A stretch of 64,000 nucleotides of DNA from Blautia sp. (lineage in GTDB: Bacteria; Bacillota; Clostridia; Lachnospirales; Lachnospiraceae): NCBI GenBank assembly GCA_021772055.1, contig JAETNR010000004.1, forward strand, positions 1 through 64,000, read 5' to 3'. Position numbers and translations under genes: made by a program. Of this stretch, positions 43,720 to 53,178 are shown one piece after another; within the stretch, counting starts at the first letter, position 1, and each line of letters starts with the position of its first letter. The notes beneath the pieces were generated by a model. It did no database searches. It saw only the letters and a list, made by a program, of their open reading frames with translations, and was not told where the DNA came from.

Positions 43720-43917
43720 TTATTTTGTGCAGTCCTCATTGTTGTTAGGAACAGGAATAAAGTCAAAAATTTCTCTGTAAGCATCCCATTCCCCGCGGCC
43801 GTCAGCGCCATTGGGCATCAGTCCGGTGCATTCTGTACATGCGTTGGTATCCAGGTAATTTTCATAAGAAATATTGTAAGGATTTTCTTTTTTTGCAGAG
43901 TCCTTTACGTTCATCAT
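43720..43917 (-). CDS. Small protein with ACTECTGLMPNG motif
   Basis: Sixty-five residues, polar, with three Cys. The middle is ACTECTGLMPNGADGRGEWD (about 26-45) and a third Cys is three residues from the end. AAGGAGGAG precedes two tandem ATG codons; the second (43914) has the better spacing. An extended -10 promoter lies at 44008-44000. There is no signal peptide. I have the impression of similar short CTGL-containing proteins in Lachnospiraceae, but I cannot name a family or function. It could be a small metal- or partner-binding protein. Confidence 0.65.
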   Translation of the reverse strand: MMNVKDSAKKENPYNISYENYLDTNACTECTGLMPNGADGRGEWDAYREIFDFIPVPNNNEDCTK

Positions 43918-43999
43918 ACTCCTCCTTGAAATATCATAATAATTTTCAGAGATTAGTATATGAAAAAAGAACCACGGCTATACGCGCCTGCTTTTTTTT

Positions 44000-44008
44000 A
44001 TTATAGCA
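44000..44008 (-). promoter_or_regulatory. Extended -10 promoter of the 65-residue gene
   Basis: On the minus strand the sequence reads TGCTATAAT (44008 down to 44000), a consensus extended -10. No consensus -35 is seen. The transcript would start about 75 bases before the start codon at 43917. Confidence 0.55.
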
Positions 44009-44165
44009 AAAGTATACCAAAAAGCTGTAATTATTTCTATCATTTTCCAATATAGCGATTTTTTGTCCACGCCAAAAGGCTTCTTTTGTGCATTTACCGG
44101 GAAGACAAAAATGAATACACTGATATCAGACGATTGCAGGATATGCAGGAAAGGGAGGTCTGAAT

Positions 44166-45203
44166 ATGAATGTAAAGAAAAAAATGATTCAGGTTGGATG
44201 CGGAGGTTTCGGAGCCTATTGGCTGGAAGTGATTATGCCAAGAGTAAGTTCCTTTGCAGAAGTGACAGCGGCAGTGGATGTCAATGAAGATGCACTGAAA
44301 AATGCGCAGAAATTTGTCGGCCTGGGACCGGAGAAATGCTATACCAGCATTCAGAAGGCGTTGGAGGAAAACGAAGCGGATTTTTTGAATGTGGTGGTTC
44401 CTCCACAGTTTCATGAAAGCGTGATTGATGCTGCAATTGCTGCAGGACTGGACATTATTTGTGAGAAGCCCTTGGGAGATTCCCTGGAGTCCAGCATAAG
44501 GATCTGCCAAAAAGTGAAGGCAGCCGGAAGAAAGCTGGCAGTAACTATGAGTCATCGTTTTGAGGTAGAAAAGCAAACTGTTGAGACTATGGTGAAATCC
44601 GGGGCTTATGGAAAGCTCAATTATGTGGTAAGTAGGCTGACGACAAAGAGGATGCTCCAGTCCGGTTCCACTCCGGAGACACTGATATCCGGTGCCCTGA
44701 TCCACAATCTGGATACGATCAGAGGAATCTGCGGCTGTAATGCAAAAACAGTTTATGCAAATTGCTGGATTGGTGCCCCTGAGCTGTCTTCCGCAGTGAG
44801 CGGCCTGGTGATCCTGGAAATGGAGAACGGAACCCGCGCAGTTTTGGAGGAGTCCTTTGCCAATGGCTCCGGAATGGACGGATGGAGCGACGAGTACCTT
44901 CGGGCAGAATGTACCCAGGCAACAATTGTGGCGGATCATCGGCAGGTAACCGTAAAAAGCGATATGGGATATCCTTATCCCAGGAGTGCCCAGATGCCGC
45001 TTCTGGAAAACAAATACTGGGATCATGCGCTGATCATCCATGATTTTGTTCGCTGGCTGGACGGAGGAACGCCTCCGGTAACACAGTATGAAGAGAATCT
45101 CCAATGCTGTGCGCTTACTTATGCGGCAATTGAAAGCGTGAGAACAGGAAAAGTGGTAGATGTTCAGGAATATTTGAGAAAAAGTCTGGAGGAATACTCC
45201 TGA
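44166..45203 (+). CDS. Gfo/Idh/MocA-family oxidoreductase
   Basis: A 345-residue NAD(P)-dependent sugar or polyol dehydrogenase of the Gfo/Idh/MocA family. The N-terminal Rossmann domain carries GCGGFG, and the family EKP motif is present in CEKPLGDS (Lys expected to be catalytic). The C-terminal alpha/beta domain forms the substrate pocket. AGGGAGG precedes the start. The MFS transporter gene follows after 33 bases, and a sugar ABC importer with a ThuA-like gene is 6-9 kb away. That suggests oxidation of an imported sugar, with the substrate unknown. Confidence 0.9.
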   Translation: MNVKKKMIQVGCGGFGAYWLEVIMPRVSSFAEVTAAVDVNEDALKNAQKFVGLGPEKCYTSIQKALEENEADFLNVVVPPQFHESVIDAAIAAGLDIICEKPLGDSLESSIRICQKVKAAGRKLAVTMSHRFEVEKQTVETMVKSGAYGKLNYVVSRLTTKRMLQSGSTPETLISGALIHNLDTIRGICGCNAKTVYANCWIGAPELSSAVSGLVILEMENGTRAVLEESFANGSGMDGWSDEYLRAECTQATIVADHRQVTVKSDMGYPYPRSAQMPLLENKYWDHALIIHDFVRWLDGGTPPVTQYEENLQCCALTYAAIESVRTGKVVDVQEYLRKSLEEYS

Positions 45204-45236
45204 GTCAGGATAAAAATAGTACAGGCAGGTTTTTAT

Positions 45237-46445
45237 ATGGAGCACAAGAGAAAAGTTTTATTTACCGCGTATGCATATTCATTTATGATTGCATTTGCAG
45301 TTACCGGAACCATGTTCAGCACAGCGCTGCCGAGGATCATTGAAGATTACAGCCTTTCTTTGGCTCAGGCCGGACTGTTTTCCGTGTTTACCAGCATGGG
45401 AAATATCGGTGCCATGATACTTACCGGAATGTTGGGGGACAAGTACCGCAAAAGTGTGCTGATGGGAGTGATGTTTCTTGGAATCGGCGGAGCACTTGTT
45501 TTGATTGGTATAATGCCGCCTTTCCCGGCATTGCTGTGTTCTTTGGTCATACTGGGAGTCTTTACCAGCTCCCTGAATTTAATTGTCACTGCGTATGTTT
45601 CTGATCTTTATGGGGATCGCAGGGCAAAATATATCAATCTGGTACATATGTTTTTCGGAATCGGATCTTTATTGGGGCCTCTTTATCCTATGGCTCTTAA
45701 GAAACTGGGATTCCATTGGAGATATTCCTATTTGTTTCTGGCGTTAACCGTATGCATCATTGGAATTTCCTATTTTGGGGTTATGGCGAAAATGAAAGAG
45801 CCGGCGCTGGCTGTAGAGGCGGGTAAAAAGGAAGTAAGAAAAGAAGATAAAATGCCAGAGAAATGGTCTGCCTTGTTTCGAAATAAAGGGATGCTTGCGC
45901 TGTGCATCATGAGTTTTTTGTATATGGGAGGTCATCAGAATACCTTCAGTACCTGGTTTCAGACCTATCTTCAGACAGAAAATCCGGTGGTATATTCTGC
46001 AGAATTTACCTCGGTCTGTATGACTGTTTACTGGATCGGAATGGTGATCAGCCGTACGATAAGTGCTGCGGTTTCGGAGAGAGTTTCTCCAAGAAAATTT
46101 ATTCTTTCTGGAAGTTTTGGCGGCGTATGCATTCTGGCAGCGGGAATGCTTTTTAAGACCCCTTGGATATGGCTTGGGACAGTGTTTATACTGGGAATCT
46201 GTACGGGAGCAATCTACCCGCTTACCTTTGCAATCTCCTGTGCATGGTTTCCCCATGCCTCTGCAAAGGTATCCAGTGTGGTAGGAGTTTTTACCTCAGT
46301 AGGAGGTATGGTATGCGGATGGCTGGTAGGAAGAATTGCAAATACCGTATCCTTTTACCTTGCCATGTTTATTCCGTTGCTGTCCTTGGCAGTGGTTTTT
46401 CTGATCGTATGGAGATGTTTTCCGAAAGAGGATATAGCGAAATAA
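45237..46445 (+). CDS. MFS transporter
   Basis: A 402-residue major facilitator with twelve predicted helices. The loop 2-3 signature is present as GMLGDKYRKSVLMG, and a central cytoplasmic loop (about 190-215) is rich in Lys and Glu. It probably moves a sugar, sugar acid or a related small solute by proton symport or antiport. It forms a likely two-gene operon with the oxidoreductase upstream and ends at a GC-rich bidirectional terminator. Confidence 0.88.
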   Translation: MEHKRKVLFTAYAYSFMIAFAVTGTMFSTALPRIIEDYSLSLAQAGLFSVFTSMGNIGAMILTGMLGDKYRKSVLMGVMFLGIGGALVLIGIMPPFPALLCSLVILGVFTSSLNLIVTAYVSDLYGDRRAKYINLVHMFFGIGSLLGPLYPMALKKLGFHWRYSYLFLALTVCIIGISYFGVMAKMKEPALAVEAGKKEVRKEDKMPEKWSALFRNKGMLALCIMSFLYMGGHQNTFSTWFQTYLQTENPVVYSAEFTSVCMTVYWIGMVISRTISAAVSERVSPRKFILSGSFGGVCILAAGMLFKTPWIWLGTVFILGICTGAIYPLTFAISCAWFPHASAKVSSVVGVFTSVGGMVCGWLVGRIANTVSFYLAMFIPLLSLAVVFLIVWRCFPKEDIAK

Positions 46446-46458
46446 TGGTGTGATCACT

Positions 46459-46491
46459 CCGGGCCGGATGTTTTGAGGACATCCGGCCCGG
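46459..46491. terminator. Bidirectional terminator
   Basis: CCGGGCCGGATGT (46459-46471) and ACATCCGGCCCGG (46479-46491) make a perfect 13-bp stem with a 7-base loop between the converging MFS and response-regulator genes. T-runs are weak on both sides. Confidence 0.75.
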
Positions 46492-46499
46492 ACTCTTGT

Positions 46500-48056
46500 C
46501 TAGAGTTTATCAGCGGAATCAAATAATCGGCGGTAGTCCGAAGGGGACAACTCGGTGACTTTTTTGAATGCCCGGCTGAAATAGTGAGGGTCGTGGTAGC
46601 CCACACTTTCTCCAATGGTGGTAAAATCCCAGTCAGGATGCTGGCGAATCAGTTCCTTGGCTTTTTCAATACGCAGATTGATCAGAAACTGGATAGGAGT
46701 AATCTGCTTTTCCCGTTTGAAGATTCTGTTGAGATATACCGTATGAAATCCCATGATAGAGGCTATGGAATCCAGAGATATGTCCTCGGTATAATGAAGA
46801 CGAATATATTGTTCTACGTCTTCCGCAGTTTTTAGGGCATAATCCTTCTCAAGGGCCTGACGGTTCAGAAAATGCAATACAGCCTCCCAGATTTCCGGAA
46901 AAAGTTCTTCCGGTGTACGGCAGGTAGAAAGGAAGGCAAGGGTGTGGTATTCTGCCAGGTAGACTTCATTTTCATCTGTCATGGAGGTAGCAGAGGCAAA
47001 CAGACGGAAAAGCTGACGAAGTCCGTTTTCAAATGCTACCTGAGGGTATTGGTGAGCGAGCCAGCTTTCCAAAAGCTGCCTAAGCTGTTTTTTGATCTCA
47101 TCAGTACGGCCGGAAGAAATCAGACTTTTGAGAAGCTGACTCTGATGAGAAGCCAGGAGGAGCGGATAAGAGGCATCACCTTTTTCATCCTTTAGAGGAA
47201 GAATCTGACTTTTACCGGGAACCAGAGTCTGCCAGACGGATTCCTGCAGCGTGAGCACACCCTGATGAAGCATATAAAGCGAGAGGGCATCTGGAAGCAT
47301 ACATAGATTGACCGGATAGCCGCCGGAGAGGAGCTTTAACTGCTCAAGCATTGCGGGAAGTCCCGCACGTACAGCGGACATATCTTCTGAACTACAGACC
47401 AGATATTTATGGTTTACGCTCCAACCGTCACAAAGCCACCAGCTTCCAAGAGAAATATCACTGTTTTTAAGAATCTTTTCAAAATTAACTTTTTTCCAGA
47501 TATTTTGAAAAATTCTGGAATGGAGAATCTGGGACGAATGGTTCATCAAATGTCCGATTGCAATGAGTGTGATAGAATAACGCTGCTGGTTGGAAAGAGA
47601 GGATGCTTTGGTCAGATCCAGGCGGTTTTCAATAGCCTCTGAAATAGTCTCCTTTTCCTGTTGTTTTATGGTTTCATTTAATTCCTCTGCAAGAGTGTGC
47701 AGCAGCTTTAAAAGATCCTGATCAACGATGGGCTTCAGAAGATAATCCACTGCTTCATACCGCATGGCCTCCCGCACGTAATCAAAATCCCGGAATCCGC
47801 TGATGATGACACTTTTGACTTGGCTTGAGGATTCCCTAACCTTGGCCAGGAGCTCTAAACCATTCATAACAGGCATTTGCACGTCAGAAAAAAGCACATG
47901 GGGATGAAGCTCTTCTACCAGTGCAAGAGCATCCATTCCATTGCGTGCGGAGCCGACAACCTCAAAACGGGGATCCAGAAACTGAATCTTTTTTTCGAGG
48001 AATTGCAGAATACGTGGCTCATCTTCTGCTAAAATGATACGAAATTTTTCTGACAT
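46500..48056 (-). CDS. YesN-type response regulator (REC-AraC)
   Basis: A 518-residue response regulator with a receiver domain (1-125; acidic pair E11-D12, phospho-acceptor D58 in FSDVQMP, KPIVD near 108), a variable middle and a C-terminal AraC HTH (about 410-510; IASIMGFHTVYLNRIFKREKQ and IGESVGYHDPHYFSRAFKK). ATG 48056 is preceded by GGGAG eight bases away; the longer upstream frame is hydrophobic noise. It is divergent from the kinase at 48184, its probable partner. The likely target is the importer at 50139-53178. Confidence 0.92.
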   Translation of the reverse strand: MSEKFRIILAEDEPRILQFLEKKIQFLDPRFEVVGSARNGMDALALVEELHPHVLFSDVQMPVMNGLELLAKVRESSSQVKSVIISGFRDFDYVREAMRYEAVDYLLKPIVDQDLLKLLHTLAEELNETIKQQEKETISEAIENRLDLTKASSLSNQQRYSITLIAIGHLMNHSSQILHSRIFQNIWKKVNFEKILKNSDISLGSWWLCDGWSVNHKYLVCSSEDMSAVRAGLPAMLEQLKLLSGGYPVNLCMLPDALSLYMLHQGVLTLQESVWQTLVPGKSQILPLKDEKGDASYPLLLASHQSQLLKSLISSGRTDEIKKQLRQLLESWLAHQYPQVAFENGLRQLFRLFASATSMTDENEVYLAEYHTLAFLSTCRTPEELFPEIWEAVLHFLNRQALEKDYALKTAEDVEQYIRLHYTEDISLDSIASIMGFHTVYLNRIFKREKQITPIQFLINLRIEKAKELIRQHPDWDFTTIGESVGYHDPHYFSRAFKKVTELSPSDYRRLFDSADKL

Positions 48057-48183
48057 AAAAACATCTCCCATCAAGTTATGGGAGAAGTATAGCATAAAAT
48101 GTAAAAATATACAAATAAATTTCTGTAAGAAGTTGATTTTTGGTGAAAAATAATAGATACTGAAAAGAAAAAGGAGAAATGCT

Positions 48184-50013
48184 GTGAGAAAAAAGAAAAA
48201 AACAATCAAGCGGAAAATGTTTGAGACGTATGTTGCGGCTCTGCTTGTGGTTGTGGTAGTTTTCATTGCTGTATATATGAACCAAACTTACCGTATGATA
48301 CAGGAGCAGGTGGATCACTCTATGATTCAGCTGTCCGGAAATGTAGAGGAACGACTGACGGATGAAATAAGGCAGATTTCTAATCTGACGGAGAGAATTA
48401 CATTTTCGAAGGACGTGAGAGAACTGTTTTTTGAAAAGCTTCCGGCCAGTCAGAACGCGGCAGAGATTTACAGGCTGACAAATCAGCTGAATGAGATTTT
48501 GTACGGAATCATAGGTCCTAAGCTTGGCTTCTATCACATGAATATCGTAAATTTATCGGGCTATCGCCTGGCTTTTGGACAGGAATATAATTATCGTCCT
48601 TTAAATACAAAAAAACTGCAGGAAATTCCGTGGCTTGGGGCGACGATAGAGAAAGGAGGAAAGCTGGAGGTGACGCCTACAAGGCAGAGTGCTCTGAATA
48701 CGATTCCAGAGCAGGTGATTTCTCTGAGTCGGGGGTTTGGCTCCATGATAGGAGGCTCCACAGATGGCGCGGTTGAGATACAGCTTGCTTATGAGAAACT
48801 GGAGGAACTGATCGTGTCCACTGCTTACCTGGACGGGGAGGTCACGGAGGAGCGAAAAATTGTTGTTTTGGACGGAGATGGGAAGGTTATATATCCCACT
48901 GGGCTGGACGAAGAAAGCCTGGAGCATTACCGTGGGACGATCTCAGCTATGGAAGGGAAGTCCGAGGGACGCAAGGCAATCAGGAACCCGATAACCAAAG
49001 AACGGGAGCATATCTTTTTTCCTCAGGAAAGTCCTTATGGATGGAAGGTACTTTTGATTGTTTCAGATAGTATTTTCAGCAGGCCTATTAAACATTTGGC
49101 AAAGCAGATACTGCTTTTGAGCATTCTTATGCTGGCTGGAGTCGGCATATTTTCTACAAAGGTGTCCCGCGTATATTCGGAACCTATCGACAAGCTGTAT
49201 ACTTCAGTAAAAGGGCTGACTTTGGAGGATATCAGTGCGGATTACGAAATGCAGATTCAGTCCGGGGTTGATGAACTGGAACAGTTAAACAAGGTATTTA
49301 ATAAGATGGTTGTCCGGATCCACGAATCTTTGGAGGAGGTGGTGGAGCTAAGAAATATGGAGATGCATTCCCGAATGCTGGCGCTGCAGGCACAGATGAA
49401 TCCCCATTTTCTATATAATACACTGACCGTGATCAGCATTATGGCAGATAACGATGAAAAGGCAAATGTGCAGTGGGCCTGCAGGAATTTGTCAGATATG
49501 CTGGCGTACATATCCAGCGATGCCCTGCATCTTGTCCATATTGAAGAGGAAATGGCACATACGGAAAATTATATGAGTTTGATTAAAATGCGTTATACAG
49601 ATGATATAGAGTTTATCCTTGATGTGCCAAAAGAGATGGGAAATATCCGGATTCCGAAGCTGGTGATACAGCCGTTGGTGGAAAATTCTGTGAAATATGC
49701 TACCCTTACGAAACCTTCCTGGAAGATTCAGTTGTCTGCATGGACAGAGGAAGACCAGTGGTTTGTCTGTGTAAAAGATAATGGAGCAGGTTTTTCAAAG
49801 GAGGCGCTTCTGGAACTTGAAAAAAGGCTTAAGATGATTGAGGAGACAGGAAACATACCGGAGCTTTCTCTTAACGGAATGGGGCTTCTTAATATTTATC
49901 TGCGGATGAATTTTTATTATAAAACCAGAACCATTTTTCAAGTAGAAAACGATTCGCAGCAGGGAGCAAAGATTTTAATCGGAGGACTGATAGAACCATC
50001 GGATACAGTGTAA
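48184..50013 (+). CDS. YesM-type sensor histidine kinase
   Basis: A 609-residue membrane sensor kinase. Helices at about 17-37 and 300-322 flank an extracellular domain of about 260 residues. A HAMP segment follows, then the His_kinase domain with H408 (MNPHFLYNTL), and an ATPase domain with N-box QPLVENSVKYA and G-box KDNGAGF. It starts with GTG 48184 behind AAGGAGAAAT. The partner response regulator is divergent, 127 bases away, so both promoters share this short gap. A terminator overlaps its stop codon. Confidence 0.92.
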   Translation: MRKKKKTIKRKMFETYVAALLVVVVVFIAVYMNQTYRMIQEQVDHSMIQLSGNVEERLTDEIRQISNLTERITFSKDVRELFFEKLPASQNAAEIYRLTNQLNEILYGIIGPKLGFYHMNIVNLSGYRLAFGQEYNYRPLNTKKLQEIPWLGATIEKGGKLEVTPTRQSALNTIPEQVISLSRGFGSMIGGSTDGAVEIQLAYEKLEELIVSTAYLDGEVTEERKIVVLDGDGKVIYPTGLDEESLEHYRGTISAMEGKSEGRKAIRNPITKEREHIFFPQESPYGWKVLLIVSDSIFSRPIKHLAKQILLLSILMLAGVGIFSTKVSRVYSEPIDKLYTSVKGLTLEDISADYEMQIQSGVDELEQLNKVFNKMVVRIHESLEEVVELRNMEMHSRMLALQAQMNPHFLYNTLTVISIMADNDEKANVQWACRNLSDMLAYISSDALHLVHIEEEMAHTENYMSLIKMRYTDDIEFILDVPKEMGNIRIPKLVIQPLVENSVKYATLTKPSWKIQLSAWTEEDQWFVCVKDNGAGFSKEALLELEKRLKMIEETGNIPELSLNGMGLLNIYLRMNFYYKTRTIFQVENDSQQGAKILIGGLIEPSDTV

Positions 50014-50035
50014 GCCTGTATCCGGTGGTTACTTT
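49995..50035 (+). terminator. Terminator overlapping kinase stop codon
   Basis: ACCATCGGATACAG (49995-50008) pairs, with one wobble, with CTGTATCCGGTGGT (50016-50029), followed by TACTTTTAT. The stem contains the last kinase codons. Confidence 0.75.
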
Positions 50036-50064
50036 TATCCATGCGGCGGAGTTTGTTTTGTGTA

Positions 50065-50093
50065 TTCCTGGATGAGGCTAAATGGGCTATACT
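50065..50093 (+). promoter_or_regulatory. Possible promoter of third ABC operon
   Basis: TTCCTG (50065-50070), 17-base spacer, TATACT (50088-50093), about 45 bases before the binding-protein start. The -35 is poor, as expected for an activator-dependent (YesN-type) promoter. Confidence 0.45.
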
Positions 50094-50138
50094 GAGTTTA
50101 CCGAAAACGGAAAAACAAAAATAAGGGAGGGTTTACAA

Positions 50139-51413
50139 ATGAAGAAAAGAGCTTTGGCATTCATGCTGACAGGAGTGATGGCGGCAGGCAGTCTTGCAGG
50201 AGGTACCGCGGTGGTGCAGGCGGAAGGAAAGAGTAAAGTAACCCTGACTGTAGCGGCGGCTGCTGACTGGATCAAGGATCGGGACAGAGAGTTGGCAGAC
50301 GCGTTTACGGAAGAGACCGGAATCAAGATTGATTTCCAGCTCAACCCAAATGATCAGTACGTGAATATTGTAAAAGCGAAGCTGGCATCTGGTGAAGGCG
50401 TGGATATCTTCTATGCTAATACCGGCCAGGGTATTCTGGAATATTCACCGGATAAATATGCATTGGATCTTTCAGATCAGGAATGGGTATCCAGATATAC
50501 GGATTGGGGGAAAGAATGTTCTGCCTATAATGGAAATATTATCTTCCTTAGCCGGAATTCCATTGACGGTTATGGCTTAATCTATAATATGGACTTACTG
50601 AGGGAAACAGGAAAAGAAATTCCTACAACATATGAGGAACTGGTGGAACTCTGCGAGATTTATAAAGAGAAGGGAATTGTCCCCATTTTTGAACCGGGAG
50701 CAGATGCATGGCACGGCTGTGTGTGGGTATTGGAACTGGCAGACTACCTGAACAGGAAATACCCGGATATGTATGAAAAGCTGAATACTCCGGAAGGAAA
50801 ATTCGCAGATTATCCAGAGATGCTTACCTTTACGGAACAGCTTAGCAGCATGGTTCAGGCCGGATATTTTGGAGAGGAAGAGGATTGGCTTTCCTATACC
50901 TGGAATGACCGTACAGAGAAGATGGCCAGCGGTGAATTTGGCATGATGCTCACCAATATCGGAGCAATGGATACATTGCTGGATCTGTATCCGGAGGATG
51001 CGGAGGATAAATGGCAGATGGGTCTGGTTCCCCTGGCCGGAAATAATACTTTCTCCCACAATGGAGGAAATATGGGGACGGTCATCAATAAAGAATCCAA
51101 ATATACAGAGGAAGCAAAGCTGTATTTTGATTTCCTGGCAAGACAGGAAAACCTTCAGTATTATTATGACAGCCAGAAGAGTGCCAATATCCCATTTGAA
51201 GGAGTGAAACTGAAGGATAATGTGCTGTGGAACTCTATCGTAAAAGCATGTGACAACCAGATGGGGCCGGATTTTGCAGCATGCATTCCTTTCTATAGTG
51301 CAGATCCTATTGGAAAAGCCTATATTGAGAACTGGATTGGGGATAAGACACCGGAAGAAGTTATCGAACAGATGGACAATGACAGGGCAATGATGTTTGG
51401 CGTGACGGAATAG
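50139..51413 (+). CDS. ABC sugar importer binding protein (family 1)
   Basis: A 424-residue family 1 solute-binding protein of a third CUT1 importer. ATG 50139 follows AGGGAGGG; the frame from 50082 lacks a site. The signal peptide (MKKRALAF, hydrophobic stretch, VVQA before EGK) is of type I with no lipobox cysteine. The fold is indicated by NSIDGYGLIYNMDLLRE and the late GNMGTVINKESKY. The kinase upstream and two permeases downstream make up a complete regulated importer apart from the ATPase. Confidence 0.92.
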   Translation: MKKRALAFMLTGVMAAGSLAGGTAVVQAEGKSKVTLTVAAAADWIKDRDRELADAFTEETGIKIDFQLNPNDQYVNIVKAKLASGEGVDIFYANTGQGILEYSPDKYALDLSDQEWVSRYTDWGKECSAYNGNIIFLSRNSIDGYGLIYNMDLLRETGKEIPTTYEELVELCEIYKEKGIVPIFEPGADAWHGCVWVLELADYLNRKYPDMYEKLNTPEGKFADYPEMLTFTEQLSSMVQAGYFGEEEDWLSYTWNDRTEKMASGEFGMMLTNIGAMDTLLDLYPEDAEDKWQMGLVPLAGNNTFSHNGGNMGTVINKESKYTEEAKLYFDFLARQENLQYYYDSQKSANIPFEGVKLKDNVLWNSIVKACDNQMGPDFAACIPFYSADPIGKAYIENWIGDKTPEEVIEQMDNDRAMMFGVTE

Positions 51414-51425
51414 AAATATTGTGCG

Positions 51426-51451
51426 CGGGGGCTGCACAATGCAAGCCCCCG
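51426..51451 (+). promoter_or_regulatory. Intercistronic hairpin between SBP and permease
   Basis: CGGGGGCT (51426-51433) and AGCCCCCG (51444-51451) form an 8-bp GC-rich stem with no T-run. This third SBP-permease junction has the same design as those at 8091 and 24666. Confidence 0.7.
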
Positions 51452-51473
51452 ATTGCAGTAAGGAGCAAAGACT

Positions 51474-52340
51474 ATGTATAAAAAGAAAATATATAAAACA
51501 AGTTTTTTGATGCCGGCGCTGATTATATATATCATTTTCTTCCTTGTTCCGGTCATTGCAGGAATCGGATATTCATTTACAAACTGGAATTCTATGAGAC
51601 CGGAGATCAGGTTTGTGGGGCTTAGGAACTATGTGGAAATATTTAATCCAAAGAACAGTTATCTTCTTGCAATCAAGAATACCTTTATTTTTACAGTGAC
51701 TTCTGCAGTGGGAAAAATCGGACTGGGGCTTTTGCTGGCGCTGTTTTTTAACCGGAAATTTCCTACACAGCAGATCCTAAGGGGAATTTATTTTATGCCA
51801 TTTGCCATATCATCTCTGATTATTGGTATCGTATTTTCCTCCGTCCTGGCGCCGGACGGTGTGTTGAATGCAATCTTGTCAGCAGTGGGGCTGGAGAGTA
51901 TTACGAAGGGATGGCTTACCAATAAGTCAACAGCCCTGGCATCTGTTATTTGTGTAGAGGTTTGGAAATCCATCGGATTAAACATGGTAATTTTTCTGGC
52001 AGGTCTGCAGATGATCGATCGGGAATACTATGAGGCAGCTTCCCTGGACGGAGCAGGAAAATGGGCTTTGTTCCGCCATATTACTGCACCCTTTCTGCTT
52101 CCCTCCGTTACCATCAATCTGATTCTTAATACAATTCATGGACTGAAGGTATTTGACATTGTTATGTCGCTGACCAACGGTGGGCCGGGCAATACCACTC
52201 AGGTGATTAATACCTTTGTATTTAAAACTTATGGAATGGGGGCCTATGGACTGTCCAATGCGCTGTCTACTTTCATATGCATCGTTACCATGATTATTGC
52301 ACTGTGTACTTTAAAATTAATTGCACCAAAGGAGGCCTGA
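51474..52340 (+). CDS. ABC sugar importer permease (MalF-like)
   Basis: A 288-residue permease with six predicted helices and the EAA loop YEAASLDGAGKWALFRHITAP; the FDIVMSLTNGGPGNTTQVI segment is typical of the CUT1 MalF/UgpA branch. TAAGGAGC precedes the start. The gene ends four bases before the next permease. Confidence 0.93.
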   Translation: MYKKKIYKTSFLMPALIIYIIFFLVPVIAGIGYSFTNWNSMRPEIRFVGLRNYVEIFNPKNSYLLAIKNTFIFTVTSAVGKIGLGLLLALFFNRKFPTQQILRGIYFMPFAISSLIIGIVFSSVLAPDGVLNAILSAVGLESITKGWLTNKSTALASVICVEVWKSIGLNMVIFLAGLQMIDREYYEAASLDGAGKWALFRHITAPFLLPSVTINLILNTIHGLKVFDIVMSLTNGGPGNTTQVINTFVFKTYGMGAYGLSNALSTFICIVTMIIALCTLKLIAPKEA

Positions 52341-52344
52341 TTTA

Positions 52345-53178
52345 ATGACAAGAAAGCAGAAGAAACTGTGCAGTCAGACGCTGTCAGCGATTATTGGCTG
52401 GATATGCAGCCTGATCGTGTTAATTCCTTTTGGGGTGATCCTGATAAATTCATTCAAGAATCAGAAAGAGTCAGCCTCCATGTCGCTGAACCTGCCTAAA
52501 GAAGGCTGGATTCTGTCTAATTATCATACGGTGGTTCAGGAAGGAAATATGCTGCGGGCGTTTATGAACAGTACGTTAATAGCCGGGATGTGTGTGATCT
52601 TTTGTATCGTATTCAGTTCCATGGCTGCCTTTGTTATACATAGAAGAAAAACAAAGTTTCATTCCTTTGTGTTCTATCTGTTTTTTGCCGGCTTAATCGC
52701 ACCGGTGAATTATATTACTACGCTTCAGATCTTGAAATTCTTTCATCTGAGCGGAACCTATACGGGAATCATTATTGTCAATGTTGCCTTGGGAATTCCT
52801 TTTGCTACATTTCTGATTTATAATTTTGTGACTAACATTCCTATAGAATTGGATGAGGCCAGTATTATAGATGGGGCAGATACGGGAAAACTGTTTTTTA
52901 TGGTGATTTTTCCCTTGCTGAAACCTATTACCATTACAGCAGCCACACTGACGTTTATTAGCTGCTGGAATGATTTTATGACCCCTCTTTATATTCTGAA
53001 CAGCTCCCAAAAGTGGGGAATGATCCTTACGGTATATAATTATTGGGGATTTTTAAGCCAGGATTGGGGAAAAATCTGTGCGGTAATTGTGCTGACGCTT
53101 TTGCCGATTTTGATTCTGTACATCTGTATGCAGAAATATATTATTGCAGGTATGACATCAGGGGCTGTGAAAGGTTAG
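52345..53178 (+). CDS. ABC sugar importer permease (MalG-like)
   Basis: A 277-residue partner permease with six predicted helices, EAA loop DEASIIDGADTGKLFFMVIFP and C-terminal AGMTSGAVKG. ATG 52345 lies eight bases after AAGGAGG; an upstream TTG at 52321 is less likely. The ThuA-like gene follows after 81 bases, presumably on the same transcript. Confidence 0.93.
   Translation: MTRKQKKLCSQTLSAIIGWICSLIVLIPFGVILINSFKNQKESASMSLNLPKEGWILSNYHTVVQEGNMLRAFMNSTLIAGMCVIFCIVFSSMAAFVIHRRKTKFHSFVFYLFFAGLIAPVNYITTLQILKFFHLSGTYTGIIIVNVALGIPFATFLIYNFVTNIPIELDEASIIDGADTGKLFFMVIFPLLKPITITAATLTFISCWNDFMTPLYILNSSQKWGMILTVYNYWGFLSQDWGKICAVIVLTLLPILILYICMQKYIIAGMTSGAVKG

Noticed and set aside
46500..48266. Response regulator extended upstream to 48266 with an N-terminal membrane segment
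   Set aside because: The extension lacks a ribosome binding site and overlaps the divergent kinase start; ATG 48056 has GGGAG at a good distance and matches receiver-domain N-termini.
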